A stretch of DNA of 64,000 nucleotides from Phoronis australis (lineage: Eukaryota; Phoronida; Phoronidae): contig NMRA01000670.1 in NCBI GenBank assembly GCA_002633005.1, forward strand, positions 134,444 to 198,443. The letters run 5' to 3'. Below, one piece after another: positions 44,347 to 54,580 of this stretch; the stretch's first letter is position 1, and every line of letters starts with the position of its first letter. Both the position numbers and the translations under genes were made by a program. Under the pieces are notes generated by a model. The model was given only the letters and a program-made list of their open reading frames with translations, made no database searches and was not told the DNA's origin.

Positions 44347-44577
44347 TGCCGGGCAATCGCCCTGAAACACGCTCAACTCACCAAAATCAATCTCGGATGG
44401 GGGTAAATCACTTTCAGCACCTACACCAGGTTCTCGCGGCGACAGTAGCAAGATCCGACTTTTGCGGCGTGTGTGAATGTCCTCAGAGATTTGCTCCAGG
44501 TTCTTAAGTGCCTCAGAGTATGCCACGTGTGAACTCTTCACTGTCTTTTGCAAGTCTTCAACATTCTGCTTCTGTTG
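44347..44577 (-). CDS. SH3BP5: SH3BP5-like (SAB family, RAB11 GEF) internal exon
   Basis: This 231-base exon, phase 0 at both ends, encodes 77 residues. The acceptor is TTCCTGTCCTCAG and the donor CCGGCA|GTAAGA on the minus strand. The translation contains QNVEDLQKTVKSSHVAYSEA, LKNLEQISEDIHTRRKSR and REPGVGAESDLPPSEI. In the SH3BP5/SH3BP5L family the coiled coil ends in an ALRNLE-x-IS-x-x-IHxRRR motif followed by a GVGAE segment, which matches well. The protein activates RAB11 by a coiled-coil exchange factor and anchors JNK at mitochondria. This exon holds the end of the coiled coil and the start of the acidic C-terminal region. Neighbouring exons were not recognised. Whether it is the SH3BP5 or SH3BP5L orthologue cannot be said; most invertebrates have one gene. 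Confidence 0.85.
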
Positions 44578-47029
44578 CTGAGGACAGGAAACCAATTAAG
44601 TCTAATTAAAGTCATAGTTTCTACAAAAAAGGTTAATAGTTACACTACCAATTCACTTACAGCTAAAATTTGAAATTGAGAAATAAGGAAATCGAACTTA
44701 TCAAATTGGACAGAAAAAATTCTCCTTGCTCCAATATCACTAGATTCAAAATTCTGTTAAAATTGAGAGATAAGCTGGGACACAGGCAGACGAATCAAAT
44801 TTTATTTTCTCATTTTCTCTTAAAAAGTCTTAAAATGCCTCCCCATGTTCAAGATCTAAACCAAAGCCACCAGCAGAAAATATTTTGAAAAAACTTTAGA
44901 TAACCTTGAAAAATAGAAAGAGAGGAAATTGGAATTAATTTTTAATTGGCACCTGTAACCTGGGACTGAATTGAGGTCAATTTTTCCAGAATGGATGGGG
45001 AGCCATGTTTTCAGTAATGTTTTGTTTTGCTCATAAATGCTCTTAGTATTCTTCATATCTGTCAAACAAAAATCTTACCAAAGTAAGGAAAAACTGGAAA
45101 TAGAGCTTTGCCTTGATGGTTCACAATAGCATCAAAAGTATTGAAGCTTACCACCAAGAAGATGACTCAAGTTAACGAGTATAGGTAATGGTTCACTTAT
45201 TTACCATGTTCACTTCATTTTTCTCACCCAAAATTATTTGTAAAAAATAAGATATCCCTCACTTATATCTTGTCTCACACAATTCAAACAGTCAGTTTTG
45301 CACTACACTGCTGAAAGTAACAATGTGAAGCAGTCATTAATTCTAGTAATACACATCTCTAACTGAGCGTGTTAATAACTTCTGTACAAACTTATTATTT
45401 TTAAGAGTTATTGTTTTCCGTATTGCACTCGCAGAACTACTTGAATGCCGTCTGACATGAAAAGTTCAAAAGGAAGTACAATGCATGGGCAGTGCATCAC
45501 TTATTTCAATGCTGTGCTGTGCATGGTCACATAGGCATTACACCATAGGGATCTGGGGGGGGGCGAATAGCCCTCGCACTTATTTCAGTGCTGTGCCCCC
45601 ATGCAATGTCGACTTGACGTCGTTATCCGTTCGATCATCAAACTCTCCCAAAACTGCAGCAATATAAATAACACTCAACATACACTCGGGTCCCAAACGT
45701 AACATCTTCTACAAAACATCACTTCTGTCTCAGTTTTATTTACTAAATATTATATCATCAGCAACTCAGGCACCAATTCCTCGATAACCGCAATGTTGAA
45801 TATTGTTGTTATTCAATTATTTTCAGGTAATGGTACCATTGTTTCTATCTTTGTGATCTCTCTTCCAGTAATAAATCATGAGATCCACGATTTGAGTAAG
45901 GGGGTTTAGGATTCGCGCGAATTTGAGGCGCATAATGCCGAGCGGGGGAGGTCGGGAGAGGGTTTGCCCCCCTCATATAAGAATTCTTTTGGCTTTTGTA
46001 GCTGATTTTCTTTTCCTGGTGAGTCTTTTTTTAATTTTTATTTTTGATCCTATCCTGGAGGATTGCATCCTTGAACCCCCCCCCCCNCCCCCCGCTGCAG
46101 AATGTCTCATGTGACATTACTTCAGCTACGCCACTCTCGGTACATTTTGCCTTAATCACCATTACAGTTAATTCATTCATTTGGGACATCTCAATCATGC
46201 TGTTGTAAATGTATGTTGAAAGGGTTGACCTGGATGAATGTCCTGCCAGTAACAGTCATATCCTCAAAAGAATGTTTCACCAACAATGAATAAGGCTACC
46301 TACTTTCATACTTTCATACTGGAACAGCAAAAAGAAACTTTAGTTAGTTACTGTTAATTGGATCACGTTGGGAACCTGTAAGCCACATTTCATTAAATTC
46401 ACATATCAGGCTGTTGGTGATGCTTGGTTATTCAGTTTGAGATTCAGTTTATTTGGCACATCCTGACTATTAGGAAAATAAATTTAATTTGAGCCAAATT
46501 AGAGGTGAATTACCTTGAAGCAATGTATACATGAGCTGTGTTGGTCATCTTTCAAAACAACATTAAAACATCAGCCTATGGTAGACTAATTGTAGCTAAT
46601 ACACAATTTATGTACCAGATTAACGGCAAATAACATGTGTCTTGGGTTCGCGATTCACTACAAACATAATAATCAGACCAATGACAGATGTTAAATCACA
46701 TATTGTACGTATCTCAACGATACAGCCACACTTCACAAACTCCGCTAAAAGACTACCTCAAAACCACGTGGTTTCCAGAGAACCCACATGGGCATTTGCC
46801 TATCCATGACTACGCCACCAAATTCCTTAATGTAGACGCCACAATGGATATCAGAATATGAATGACTCGCGTTAACGGGTGACAGCCCATCCTGGCACAC
46901 ATTTCACCCTACAGGAAAATTGCATCCCAACATTACAAGGTAAACTGCACTTTTGTCTAAGTATCGACTAAACACAAGGTGGCACTGAACAGTTTACACT
47001 CCCAAAATCTTAAAATCTAGGGGTAGGCC
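44578..47029. other. Probable upstream intron of the SH3BP5-like gene
   Basis: No coding signal. Poly-C tract with a single N at 46087. A G-rich run at 45552. Confidence 0.45.
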
Positions 47030-47590
47030 AGGTTTGGGGGCATTTTTAGTTAGGTATTGTATGTAGGCCAAGTAAATGTGGTTTGTTTGTATTTGTGAAC
47101 ATGCTGTGAATGAAGAAAGGCCACTTTCTCGGCTGTAGCAGCACTCTTTTTCAAGATGGTGGCCCCCTGTTGCAATTGTGCATTGCTGTGTAGCTGAACT
47201 GAGAAATTGGCCGTGATTTCAAGTAGCCCCCATACAAGCCAGATTTGTAAAAAAACTAGTTTGACCACATTTTTGGAATTGGTAGGAAATTTGCTTTCAG
47301 AATCTAATGTTGGCTTAAGTCGAGCATCAGCAGGGAAGTGGTGGTTTTTGGGTGAAAAGTGTCGATTTTGCATTTTTGCCCTTATTTTCTTAGTCTAGCT
47401 TGGTTTTCAATGGTAGAGAAAGGGTTAAAAATATAAAAGAGAATAAAGTTTCTGTGCTCATCTGTAGGGCTTGTGATGTGAAATGACTCAAAACTTTTCT
47501 TTATTAGCACACAGTTTTTGACAGATTGAGGAATTTAGGGTGAAGAGTCCATTGACGCGTGTTCTGATAGGCAAACCCCTGTGAGAACTG
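47030..47590. repeat. Interspersed repeat (AGGTATTGTATGTAGGCCAA), longest copy
   Basis: Includes AGGTATTGTATGTAGGCCAA, CTTTCTCGGCTGTAGC, TTCAAGATGGTGG, ATTTGTAAAAAAACTAG, GGCTTAAGTCGAGCAT, AGGGAAGTGGTGGTTTT and TTTCTGTG..TCATCTGTAGG. The first half recurs at 48605-48845 and the second half at 57160-57435. Confidence 0.75.
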
Positions 47591-47744
47591 CTCTGTGCCT
47601 CCTTAAAAAGAAATGGTCAAATTTCAACTTTCAAATATTTCCAAGTTTTGGCACTATTTCTTCTCTATGTCACTAATCAAAGTCTTGACAGTAGTTTCTG
47701 CTGATTTTTTTACATTATTTGTAAAAACAACCTAATCTTTATCC

Positions 47745-47900
47745 TAGCTAGCCCAAACCACCCTAGCCCTAACCAAAACCCTAACCGTAAGAGCCTAAGC
47801 CTGATGCCAGAACCCTAACCCTAACCCTGGAACTCTTACCCTAACCCTGTAACCCTCATCCCGTAATCCTAACTCTGTAAGCCTAACCTTAACCCCAGGT
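47745..47900. repeat. Degenerate interstitial telomere-like repeat (CCCTAA)n
   Basis: Copies of CCCTAACC, some perfect in tandem (AACCCTAACCCTAACCCTGG), mixed with CCTAAGCC, CCGTAATCCTAA and CCCTGTAACCCT variants over about 150 bases. This is the C-rich strand of the animal telomere hexamer TTAGGG. Confidence 0.8.
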
Positions 47901-47925
47901 GCATGTTTACGGTGACATTCCTTAC

Positions 47926-48132
47926 CGCCGTCCAGTCGTTTGGTCTCACAGTATCTCTTTTAGTGCTTGGCCTGAACTTGTAAGAAAGTGTTGAACCAGT
48001 GCTATTGCCATCAGCGAGGTAAGTGACCCCCTTAGCTTCAAAATGTGGTAGACGCACATCAATGCAACTGTTTATTGTGCCATCTGGCTGTCTTGGTCTA
48101 CTGGAGGGGTAGCGGTCATTGTTGAATGAAGT
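47926..48132 (-). pseudogene. Exon-like ORF fragment truncated by a repeat insertion
   Basis: The minus strand is open for 69 codons with protein-like composition: FNNDRYPSSRPRQPDGTINS, CIDVRLPHFEAKGVTYLADG and STKRDTVRPNDWTA, ending at a possible donor GCG|GTAAGG. The 5' side is cut at 48133, where a copy of the ACCGTATTCGCCG repeat begins. I do not recognise a family. It could be a broken host exon or part of an old element. The open frame continues a little into the repeat by chance. Confidence 0.35.
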
Positions 48133-48300
48133 ACCGTATTCGCCGTAATAACCGCCCAGGGCGCTTAGAAAGTTCATTTCAGGGGGGGGGCGCTTATTAT
48201 AACCCAAGGCCGTTGAAACCCGGTCTCCGACAGGGAGAAATCGGAAGCTAAGATTCATCATATTTACACTCTGTGACATATCTATAATCTATGAAAGACT
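48133..48300. repeat. Solo copy of the ACCGTATTCGCCG repeat
   Basis: ACCGTATTCGCCGTAATAAC, GCCCAGGGCGCTTAGAAAG, GGGCGCTTATTATAACCC, CCCGGTCTCCGA and ACTCTGTGACATATCT, collinear with 59699-59830. Confidence 0.8.
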
Positions 48301-48489
48301 TTCTACAAAACCGTGGTGCATTGCTACCATACTTTGTTGCTAAATTACCACCATTTTACAGAAAATTGTGCTGAAATCCCAGGGCGAAAACTCGCCGACT
48401 GCCTGCCTCGCAATCGTCGATATGGCGAATTGAATTCTTGAATAAAAATACAGTTTCGACTCGAGCAGTCGTGCAAGACAGGCTACAGG

Positions 48490-48560
48490 GGTTAACTTCC
48501 CAAATTGTTGTTGGGCTATAGAATTGAACAAGTTGGGAGCAACGGGGAAAAGCCGTAATG
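48490..48560. repeat. Short repeat shared with 6885-6960 (inverted)
   Basis: TTGTTGTTGGGCTATAGAAT and AAGTTGGGAGCAACGGG match, reversed, CCCGTTGCTCCCAACTAGTT and ATTCTATAGCCCAACAACAA at 6892. Confidence 0.65.
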
Positions 48561-48584
48561 TAATATTAAAATCTACAGGTAGAC

Positions 48585-48845
48585 CAGGCTTGGGGCATTT
48601 TTTAGTTAGGTATTGTATGTAGGCCAAGTGAATGTGGTTTATTTGTATTTGTGAACGTGCTGAGAATGAAAAAACGCCACTTTCTCGGCTGTAGCTGCAC
48701 TCTTCTTCAAGATGGTGGATGGTGGCCCCCTGTTGCAATTGTGGATTGTTGTGTAGCAACTGAGAAATTGGCTGCGATTTCAGGTAGCCCTCATACAAGC
48801 CAGATTTGTAAAAAAACTAGTTGGTTGACAGTACTTTTGGACCAC
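48585..48845. repeat. Second copy of the 47030 repeat (first half)
   Basis: Collinear with 47020-47260, about 90% similar by eye, with a small duplication of GATGGTG. Confidence 0.75.
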
Positions 48846-49632
48846 ATTTTTGCATGACGAACCCTTTCCAGATGAAAATTGACCGTCGGACGGCCTTCGT
48901 CCGACGGTTGGAGTTTGCTAATGCGAACACAATAGCCCATTGAATTCCGTCCAGCTGCCTGGGCTGCTTGGTCATGTACGTAATCCTTTAATGACACCTC
49001 ATTATGCCATAAAACTACGTGCCTGTCGACTATTAGCAAAAAAATAAAGTTTATTATAAAAATCTACCTGCCTAACCGAATTCCTCGCGAAAATCTAAGC
49101 ATTTTAGAACTTTGAATTTTCTTTCTAGGCTAGAAAATAAAGTTTTTATTAATATAAAAATTTACCACCTTGTGTACGAGCAGAGCGCAAGAATTTACAA
49201 AGGGTATATTGTGATTCGCCGCCATGAGGCATCTTATAATTTCCTACCAAAAGGCCAAAATGTACCACAATCAATTTGTTTCAATAAAACTCAAGTTTCA
49301 GTATATAAAATATTACACAATAAGAATTATTTTGTTAAAACGAATAGCAATTGGGAACTTGTTTTTAAGCGTAGGTATACAGTCGTCATTTTCCGAAGTA
49401 AACAATCCCACGTGCTTCAGTCGAACTTCCAGTGATGTTTGAGTAGGCCTACGTAGTTTGCGATTGCAGATTTTTTTCAAAGTAGGCGAAAAGTGCCAAG
49501 CTGTGGATAAGAGTGGCAACAGGGCAGACGCCGACCGTGCATGGATGAGCGTGTAAGCACTAATCTGTTTCGTTAAGTTTCCCAACTAGCCTGGACACGG
49601 AAACTCGAAAGAGACGTGGACTCGACTTCGAC
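48846..49632. other. Non-coding sequence upstream of a possible first exon
   Basis: No domain recognised in the open frames here. CpG content rises toward 49600. Confidence 0.4.
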
Positions 49633-49672
49633 ATGGTCAACTACCCAAAGCTCAAGCGCTTAGGGAATAGAG
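49633..49672 (+). CDS. Possible short first coding exon
   Basis: ATG at 49633 in the context CGACATGG is followed by 13 codons (MVNYPKLKRLGNR) and a consensus donor AGAG|GTAAGT in phase 1. The upstream 100 bases are CpG-richer than the surroundings. A T-rich acceptor at 50539 opens a compatible frame (KVNGIFNMHYTLQVG). The next candidate intron would be only about 40 bases, so the structure beyond is doubtful. No family recognised. Confidence 0.25.
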
Positions 49673-50326
49673 GTAAGTACTAAGGTACACAGTGACAGAG
49701 GATCAGAGAATGGTGCACGTCATTTTAACGTATTACTTCTTGCGCGTTAGGTCTACTATTTTTGTTATGTGAATTTATTACAGCCTTCAGGCCTTCCCCG
49801 TATCAATTGTTTCTCGCAAACCTGCTCCCATGTAAATACCTGTAGGCCTACCGTGGCCCTAGACAACACGTAGCCCCTCCGCTGGCTAACTTAAAAAAGC
49901 GCTTAGTTTCTTCAGCGATCATTTCTGGTTCTGTACATATCTTCCATGTAGCATGTTTGTTGAAGTAAGATGATTATGGCGAAGAATTCGAATTCCACTT
50001 TTTAGTAGCCGTTAATTTCTTCATCGCGCGCGACAACCACAAACTATTTCAATTGAGTTAGGCAAGGACAAGCGCGAGACTTAGAGAGCGCGTGACCTCG
50101 CGTGTGACACTTGCAAAATAGCATGGCAGATATTAGTTTTTTTTAGATTCCTGTCCCATGGACTGTGTTCATTTACAGGCGTGATTTTACATAACTTCCT
50201 CGGCATTCACGGCGATGTAATTTACCTTACCTAACCCGTAATGACTGATTTTTTGAGAGTTCGATTTTAAGCTGAATTGTTGCGGAAATTTTTGTGAGGG
50301 TCGGGTGTTTGTGTGATTACGCGGAA
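49673..50326. other. Non-coding, possible intron
   Basis: No coding signal recognised. Confidence 0.4.
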
Positions 50327-50413
50327 TAGATTTTTATTTGGCAATGACCATCACCTCTGCTGACCCAACCAGGTTGGGCCAGCAGAGGCGATGGTCATTG
50401 CCTAGATTTTTAT
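50327..50413 (-). mobile_element. 65-bp near-perfect hairpin insertion with 11-bp direct repeats
   Basis: Arms 50340-50370 and 50372-50402 (31 bases each, one-base centre) begin GGCAATGACCATC and are complementary except at two positions. Read on the minus strand both mismatches become G-U pairs, so an RNA from that strand pairs along its whole length. The insertion is flanked by TAGATTTTTAT at 50327-50337 and 50403-50413, which looks like a target-site duplication. It could be a minimal MITE, or a hairpin RNA gene spread by insertion. Confidence 0.75.
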
Positions 50414-51779
50414 AGGCTTCAATAATTACATTCAAAAGTGATGAAACCATTAACATTAAAAAATACAAAATTACAGTCTTATTTGATTTAACTTATATTT
50501 TTCCTTCTGTATACTTTGTGTTTCATTCTTGCCTTTTAGGAAAAGTGAATGGGATTTTCAACATGCATTACACCCTACAAGTCGGGTACGTGTTATGAAC
50601 TCTAACTTTGTATGCCTTTTTTCAGTCAGTGGATTTGTCAAAGGGAAACAACGCAGATGACCCAAAGCAAGAGTGTCCTCCCAATGGAAAACATTGTTTA
50701 ATGGTAACACAGTGAACTACTTAACACAAGATGGAGACCAAACAAGGATTAAAAAATACGTGAATGTTTTTATGCGAGAAGTAGCTAAGGAAGACTTAAG
50801 GAGTAATGCAATGCGAGGACAGAATGCCAGGTACAAACGTCAGTTCACAGTTCTTGTCATATTGGGTTAACTGCTGAATCCCCTGCAATAGTCCTATATA
50901 ACATGCAAAATTCTGAGAACCACTTTGCCGGTTGCGGCAGTGCCTTGCTGTTTGCTTGGTGTTAGTGTTGAGCTGTGCTATAGAGAAGTGGTATATGAAC
51001 ATCGTTATTTAAACTTTGCTTCAGTTTTGTAAATGAAAGCTATGTGAATTTTTCATTCATTTTTATGAAATTTGCAGTTTTAAGTCCAAACCTTTGGCAT
51101 TCCGTCTGTATGTCACACAGTGTCGTTGGCATAATTTTTGTCGCTCATAGCACGATGTCGGAGACATAGTATTCACAAAGGTCTGTCTGCATGTCACACT
51201 ATGTCATTGGCATGACATCTCTAAAGGGAATCTATTTTTTTCATATTTTGCACTGAGATGTAGGTGGGACATCTCCAAGCGCCATTTGATATTGTTTTGA
51301 ATAGGGATTCTGCCATGCTCTTAAATTCGCCTTGTATTTTTACAAACATTGTTAATAGTTGAGTTTTGTGAAGCAGTTGCCAGGCTTATTTTTGTGTCAT
51401 GGTTTGCTCATTTCTTTTTGGTCTGGCCCTCTGGTTCATTTCTAATGTTGAGGACCAGGCCATTGACTTAATGCTGCTGTTAGTTTTGCAATTGATCTCA
51501 TCTTAAACAAGTGTTTTTTACTATTAAAAGGGTTTTGTAAAGTAGATTAATGTACATAGTTCATTAATACTTAGACTTATTGTACACTCTGCACATGCCA
51601 TGCTGACGTTTAGTGTATACTTTGTTTCAGTGATTATTAAGTAATTCTGATGTTGGTATAAGTTGATGCAATGTGAAGTTTCACTTTATATTAAAATAAT
51701 AAGAAATAAATGTCTCTCTGCCTGTTGCATGTAACAGATGTGTGGATGGCTTTGCTTGAACATATCTTGGCCACAAATT
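50414..51779. other. Mostly non-coding; one 65-codon open frame
   Basis: The plus-strand frame ending at 50870 reads QWKTLFNGNTVNYLTQDGDQ and later FMREVAKEDLRSNAMRGQNA, which looks protein-like, but there is no ATG at its start and no domain. It may be a terminal exon of the gene starting near 49633. The sequence after it is U-rich and 3'-UTR-like. Confidence 0.3.
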
Positions 51780-51970
51780 CGGCAGCAGTCAAGCTATATT
51801 CTTTACACCTTCCCTTGCTGGTAATGTTAGTTTTGAAAAAATTAAAACTGAGAGGGGGGAGAGATCTCTTATTTATGCTGCTGCTGTAATAAAGAATTCT
51901 CTTAGCCCAGAAATTAAATGCCCCAATTCAATTAATACTGTTAAACTTAATAGTAAAAAGTGGCTGTAAT
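51780..51970 (+). pseudogene. C-terminal end of a CR1/L2-type LINE ORF2
   Basis: The plus strand reads FTPSLAGNVSFEKIKTERGE, then RSLIYAAAVIKNSLSPEIKC and SINTVKLNSKKWL before a stop. This matches the usual ending of CR1/L2-like ORF2 proteins, where RS(F)xYAAxxxWNSLPxE(I/L) is followed by a FKxxLKxxL tail; here the conserved Trp is Lys. Everything upstream of this tail is missing, as in 5'-truncated LINE insertions. About 200 bases of U-rich 3' sequence follow. Confidence 0.65.
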
Positions 51971-54479
51971 TTACTTACCCATTCTTACACTTTACCTTTG
52001 TTAATTATGTCATTTTTCATTATTGTTCATGCGCTCACTAATTACTATCATCTCTTTATTTCATCTCTCCTGGTCAAAATTTCACCCTTAAGTTGTTATT
52101 AATTGCTGCTTTGTTACCTGTATCTAATTATTGTTTTATGTATTATATTCTACTGTATTGCATCCTGATGTTGAAGGCCCCTTAAAAGCATATTTTGGCT
52201 AAAAACAAATGTGATTAAAGATATGCATCGGTTTCTTCTATTATCACAATTGTAATGGTCTGTTTTTACCTTGTTGTTGATGTTGTTGCCGTTGTTCACA
52301 TATGCGCTGATTTTAAATTTCGTACTCATATTTTGTCCCAAACAAATGCAATTAAAGGTACGCATAATTTTTTCTATCATCACAATGGTACTGGTATGTT
52401 TTTACCTTCAACAATAAGTATTTGTTGATCATATTTTGTTAACTTGGAAGCTCATAACCTAAACATGTGTATATTATGAAAGTTGAGGTATTTATATATT
52501 TTGATGGGCAGCATTTACAGATGTGTATTTTTTAACAGATCTCACTTTGTCCCTAGGTTCTCAGTATTATTTTTTATAAACCAGAGTATTGTACAGTCAT
52601 GTTTATTTTCTGGGTAAAGTTGTTTCCTTTTTCCTATAATATCTATTTGTATGCATGTTTTAAAAATAAAAACTTGTGTGATTGGATATATTGCTTATCT
52701 TTCATATTACTTCATTTATTGTAATGTAAGTGCAACCAACCTATTGGGATGTAGCGTTTCTACAAAATTCGTTCTCAGCCAATGTAACTACCATATAACA
52801 GGTTTCTGGTTCCTCCATATGAAAATCCTGGCCAGGTCAAAAAGAAGGTCACAAGTAGTCCTATTCAGTTGGAGAATTTTATGATGTCATCTTAACCATA
52901 GATATTCGTAAAGAGATTCGCGACTCCGTGAAGTCTCGCGGCCTAACGCAAAAGTACGTGAGCAGGATTCAAAACTTCCGGTCTCATGGCTAAGCATAGT
53001 AACGAAAGTGAACTTTCGTTTTTATTTCAGGCACGTCAAGCAAATTTTTGAGTTTGAAATTAATTTGTTGTGTTTAATGCAAACTAAATCGCGTATGCGA
53101 GCCATTCAAGTCGGATTATTGCTACAAAACGTGTCTTAATTACCTTGACAAGTTGTTGTTGATCGGCCCGCTTGCTGACACAGTTCAACACACGAATCGA
53201 GGCGTTTGGCCCAATGAAAAGGTTGAGCTAAATGGATAATTCTTTTCACTTGTTGAATTCTCAGTCATTTACGATGAAATTTAATTTGAATTTTGTGTTT
53301 TTGTATGAATTTTGGCTCGACCTAAATGTAGTTTCTCATTCGTCACTATGTCTACAATACATAAGCCATGGTTTACCAACTGAATATATCCAAAATTCAG
53401 CAAGAGCGAAATTTTGCCATTTTCATGATTTTCAGAAGCTCATATATATTAGCATGAAAAGTGGTGGAAAATGAAAAGTATGCCACAGAAATATTTAAAC
53501 TTTCTTCTTGATATTGATATTCGTTTCAACAAATGGGGGCATTAATGAATATTTTTAAAAATCGAACTACTGCAGCACGTGAGAAGAGGATAAATTTGCA
53601 GTTGCTAAATATCCATTACTGAACCGATTTTAATGATATGTATATCCAGGGGCAGATCCAGGATTTTGTGTTAGGGGAACCAGAGAAGAGTACTAGCTAG
53701 GATTTTGTCATTCAGACATTGGCACTCCTGATCTGCCAAATGGAATCTGGGGGAATTTTAGGGGGGGTGTAGCCCTCTTGCCTCCCCACCCCTTAATTCG
53801 CTATTGATGTCAAACTGCTAAAAAAATCTGCCTTAAGTGTACATTTTTAGTTGTTTTTTTTGACAAAGTATGGGAAAATGTTGTTTTTTAATTTATTGCC
53901 TTGTCAATTTCTAACCTGGAAAAATCCTGCATATTGTACTCTCAACGTAACAATTCCTATCGTGTCCTAATCCATTCCTCATCAATTTTTTCACTTCATC
54001 TCACCATTTCCATTTAGCAATACTTCCAAAAAAGGTAAATTCAGTCATTTTTGAAGAACCGTGCTGACCTTTCCAGGGTTAAAACTAAACTCAAATTTGA
54101 TTGGTCAAATGGATTAAACAGAACCAGTCAAAACTTCCCTAAATTACATAAAGTGACCCAAATTGGTGTAATATTTCATTTAAACAGTACAGAATATTTT
54201 AAAAATGAATTCCATTAAACTTCAGCTTTGGGGATAGATTCAGTCTATTTTCTTCGAAAATAATTTTGTTACACGTTTTCTACCTTGTGGTGGTGCTGTG
54301 ATCAGTTTCATTTTTAAAAAATTATATTTTGCATTAAAATAATTGTTTATTCAAGGCTGCAGTGCATCAAAACCGTTTAGAATGAGTGTGCTCTTTTTGG
54401 ATGGTCACTAGCACAACGCCTCTCAATTCCTAAATTATTTCATGCTGCTCATGGGATGTATGACATAACAGTTGGCTGA
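51971..54479. other. Non-coding sequence
   Basis: No gene recognised. 52905-53010 contains GAGATTCGCGACTCC and AAAACTTCCGGT, weakly mirrored at 56910-57035. Confidence 0.4.
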
Positions 54480-54580
54480 AAACAGTAATTGCACAGATAT
54501 CTGTCCTCAATAGAGAGCAATAGACCCGCAATCTAAAGACCTGTGGTCCGATTCCCAGTTGGGGTTCCTGATTTTTCTGT
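54480..54580 (+). repeat. Weak tRNA-like relic
   Basis: AGACCCGCAATCTAAAGACC followed by TGTGGTCCGATTCCCAGTTG resembles a tRNA anticodon-to-T-arm region with a B-box (GGTCCGATTCC). No acceptor stem was found; possibly the head of an old SINE. Confidence 0.35.
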
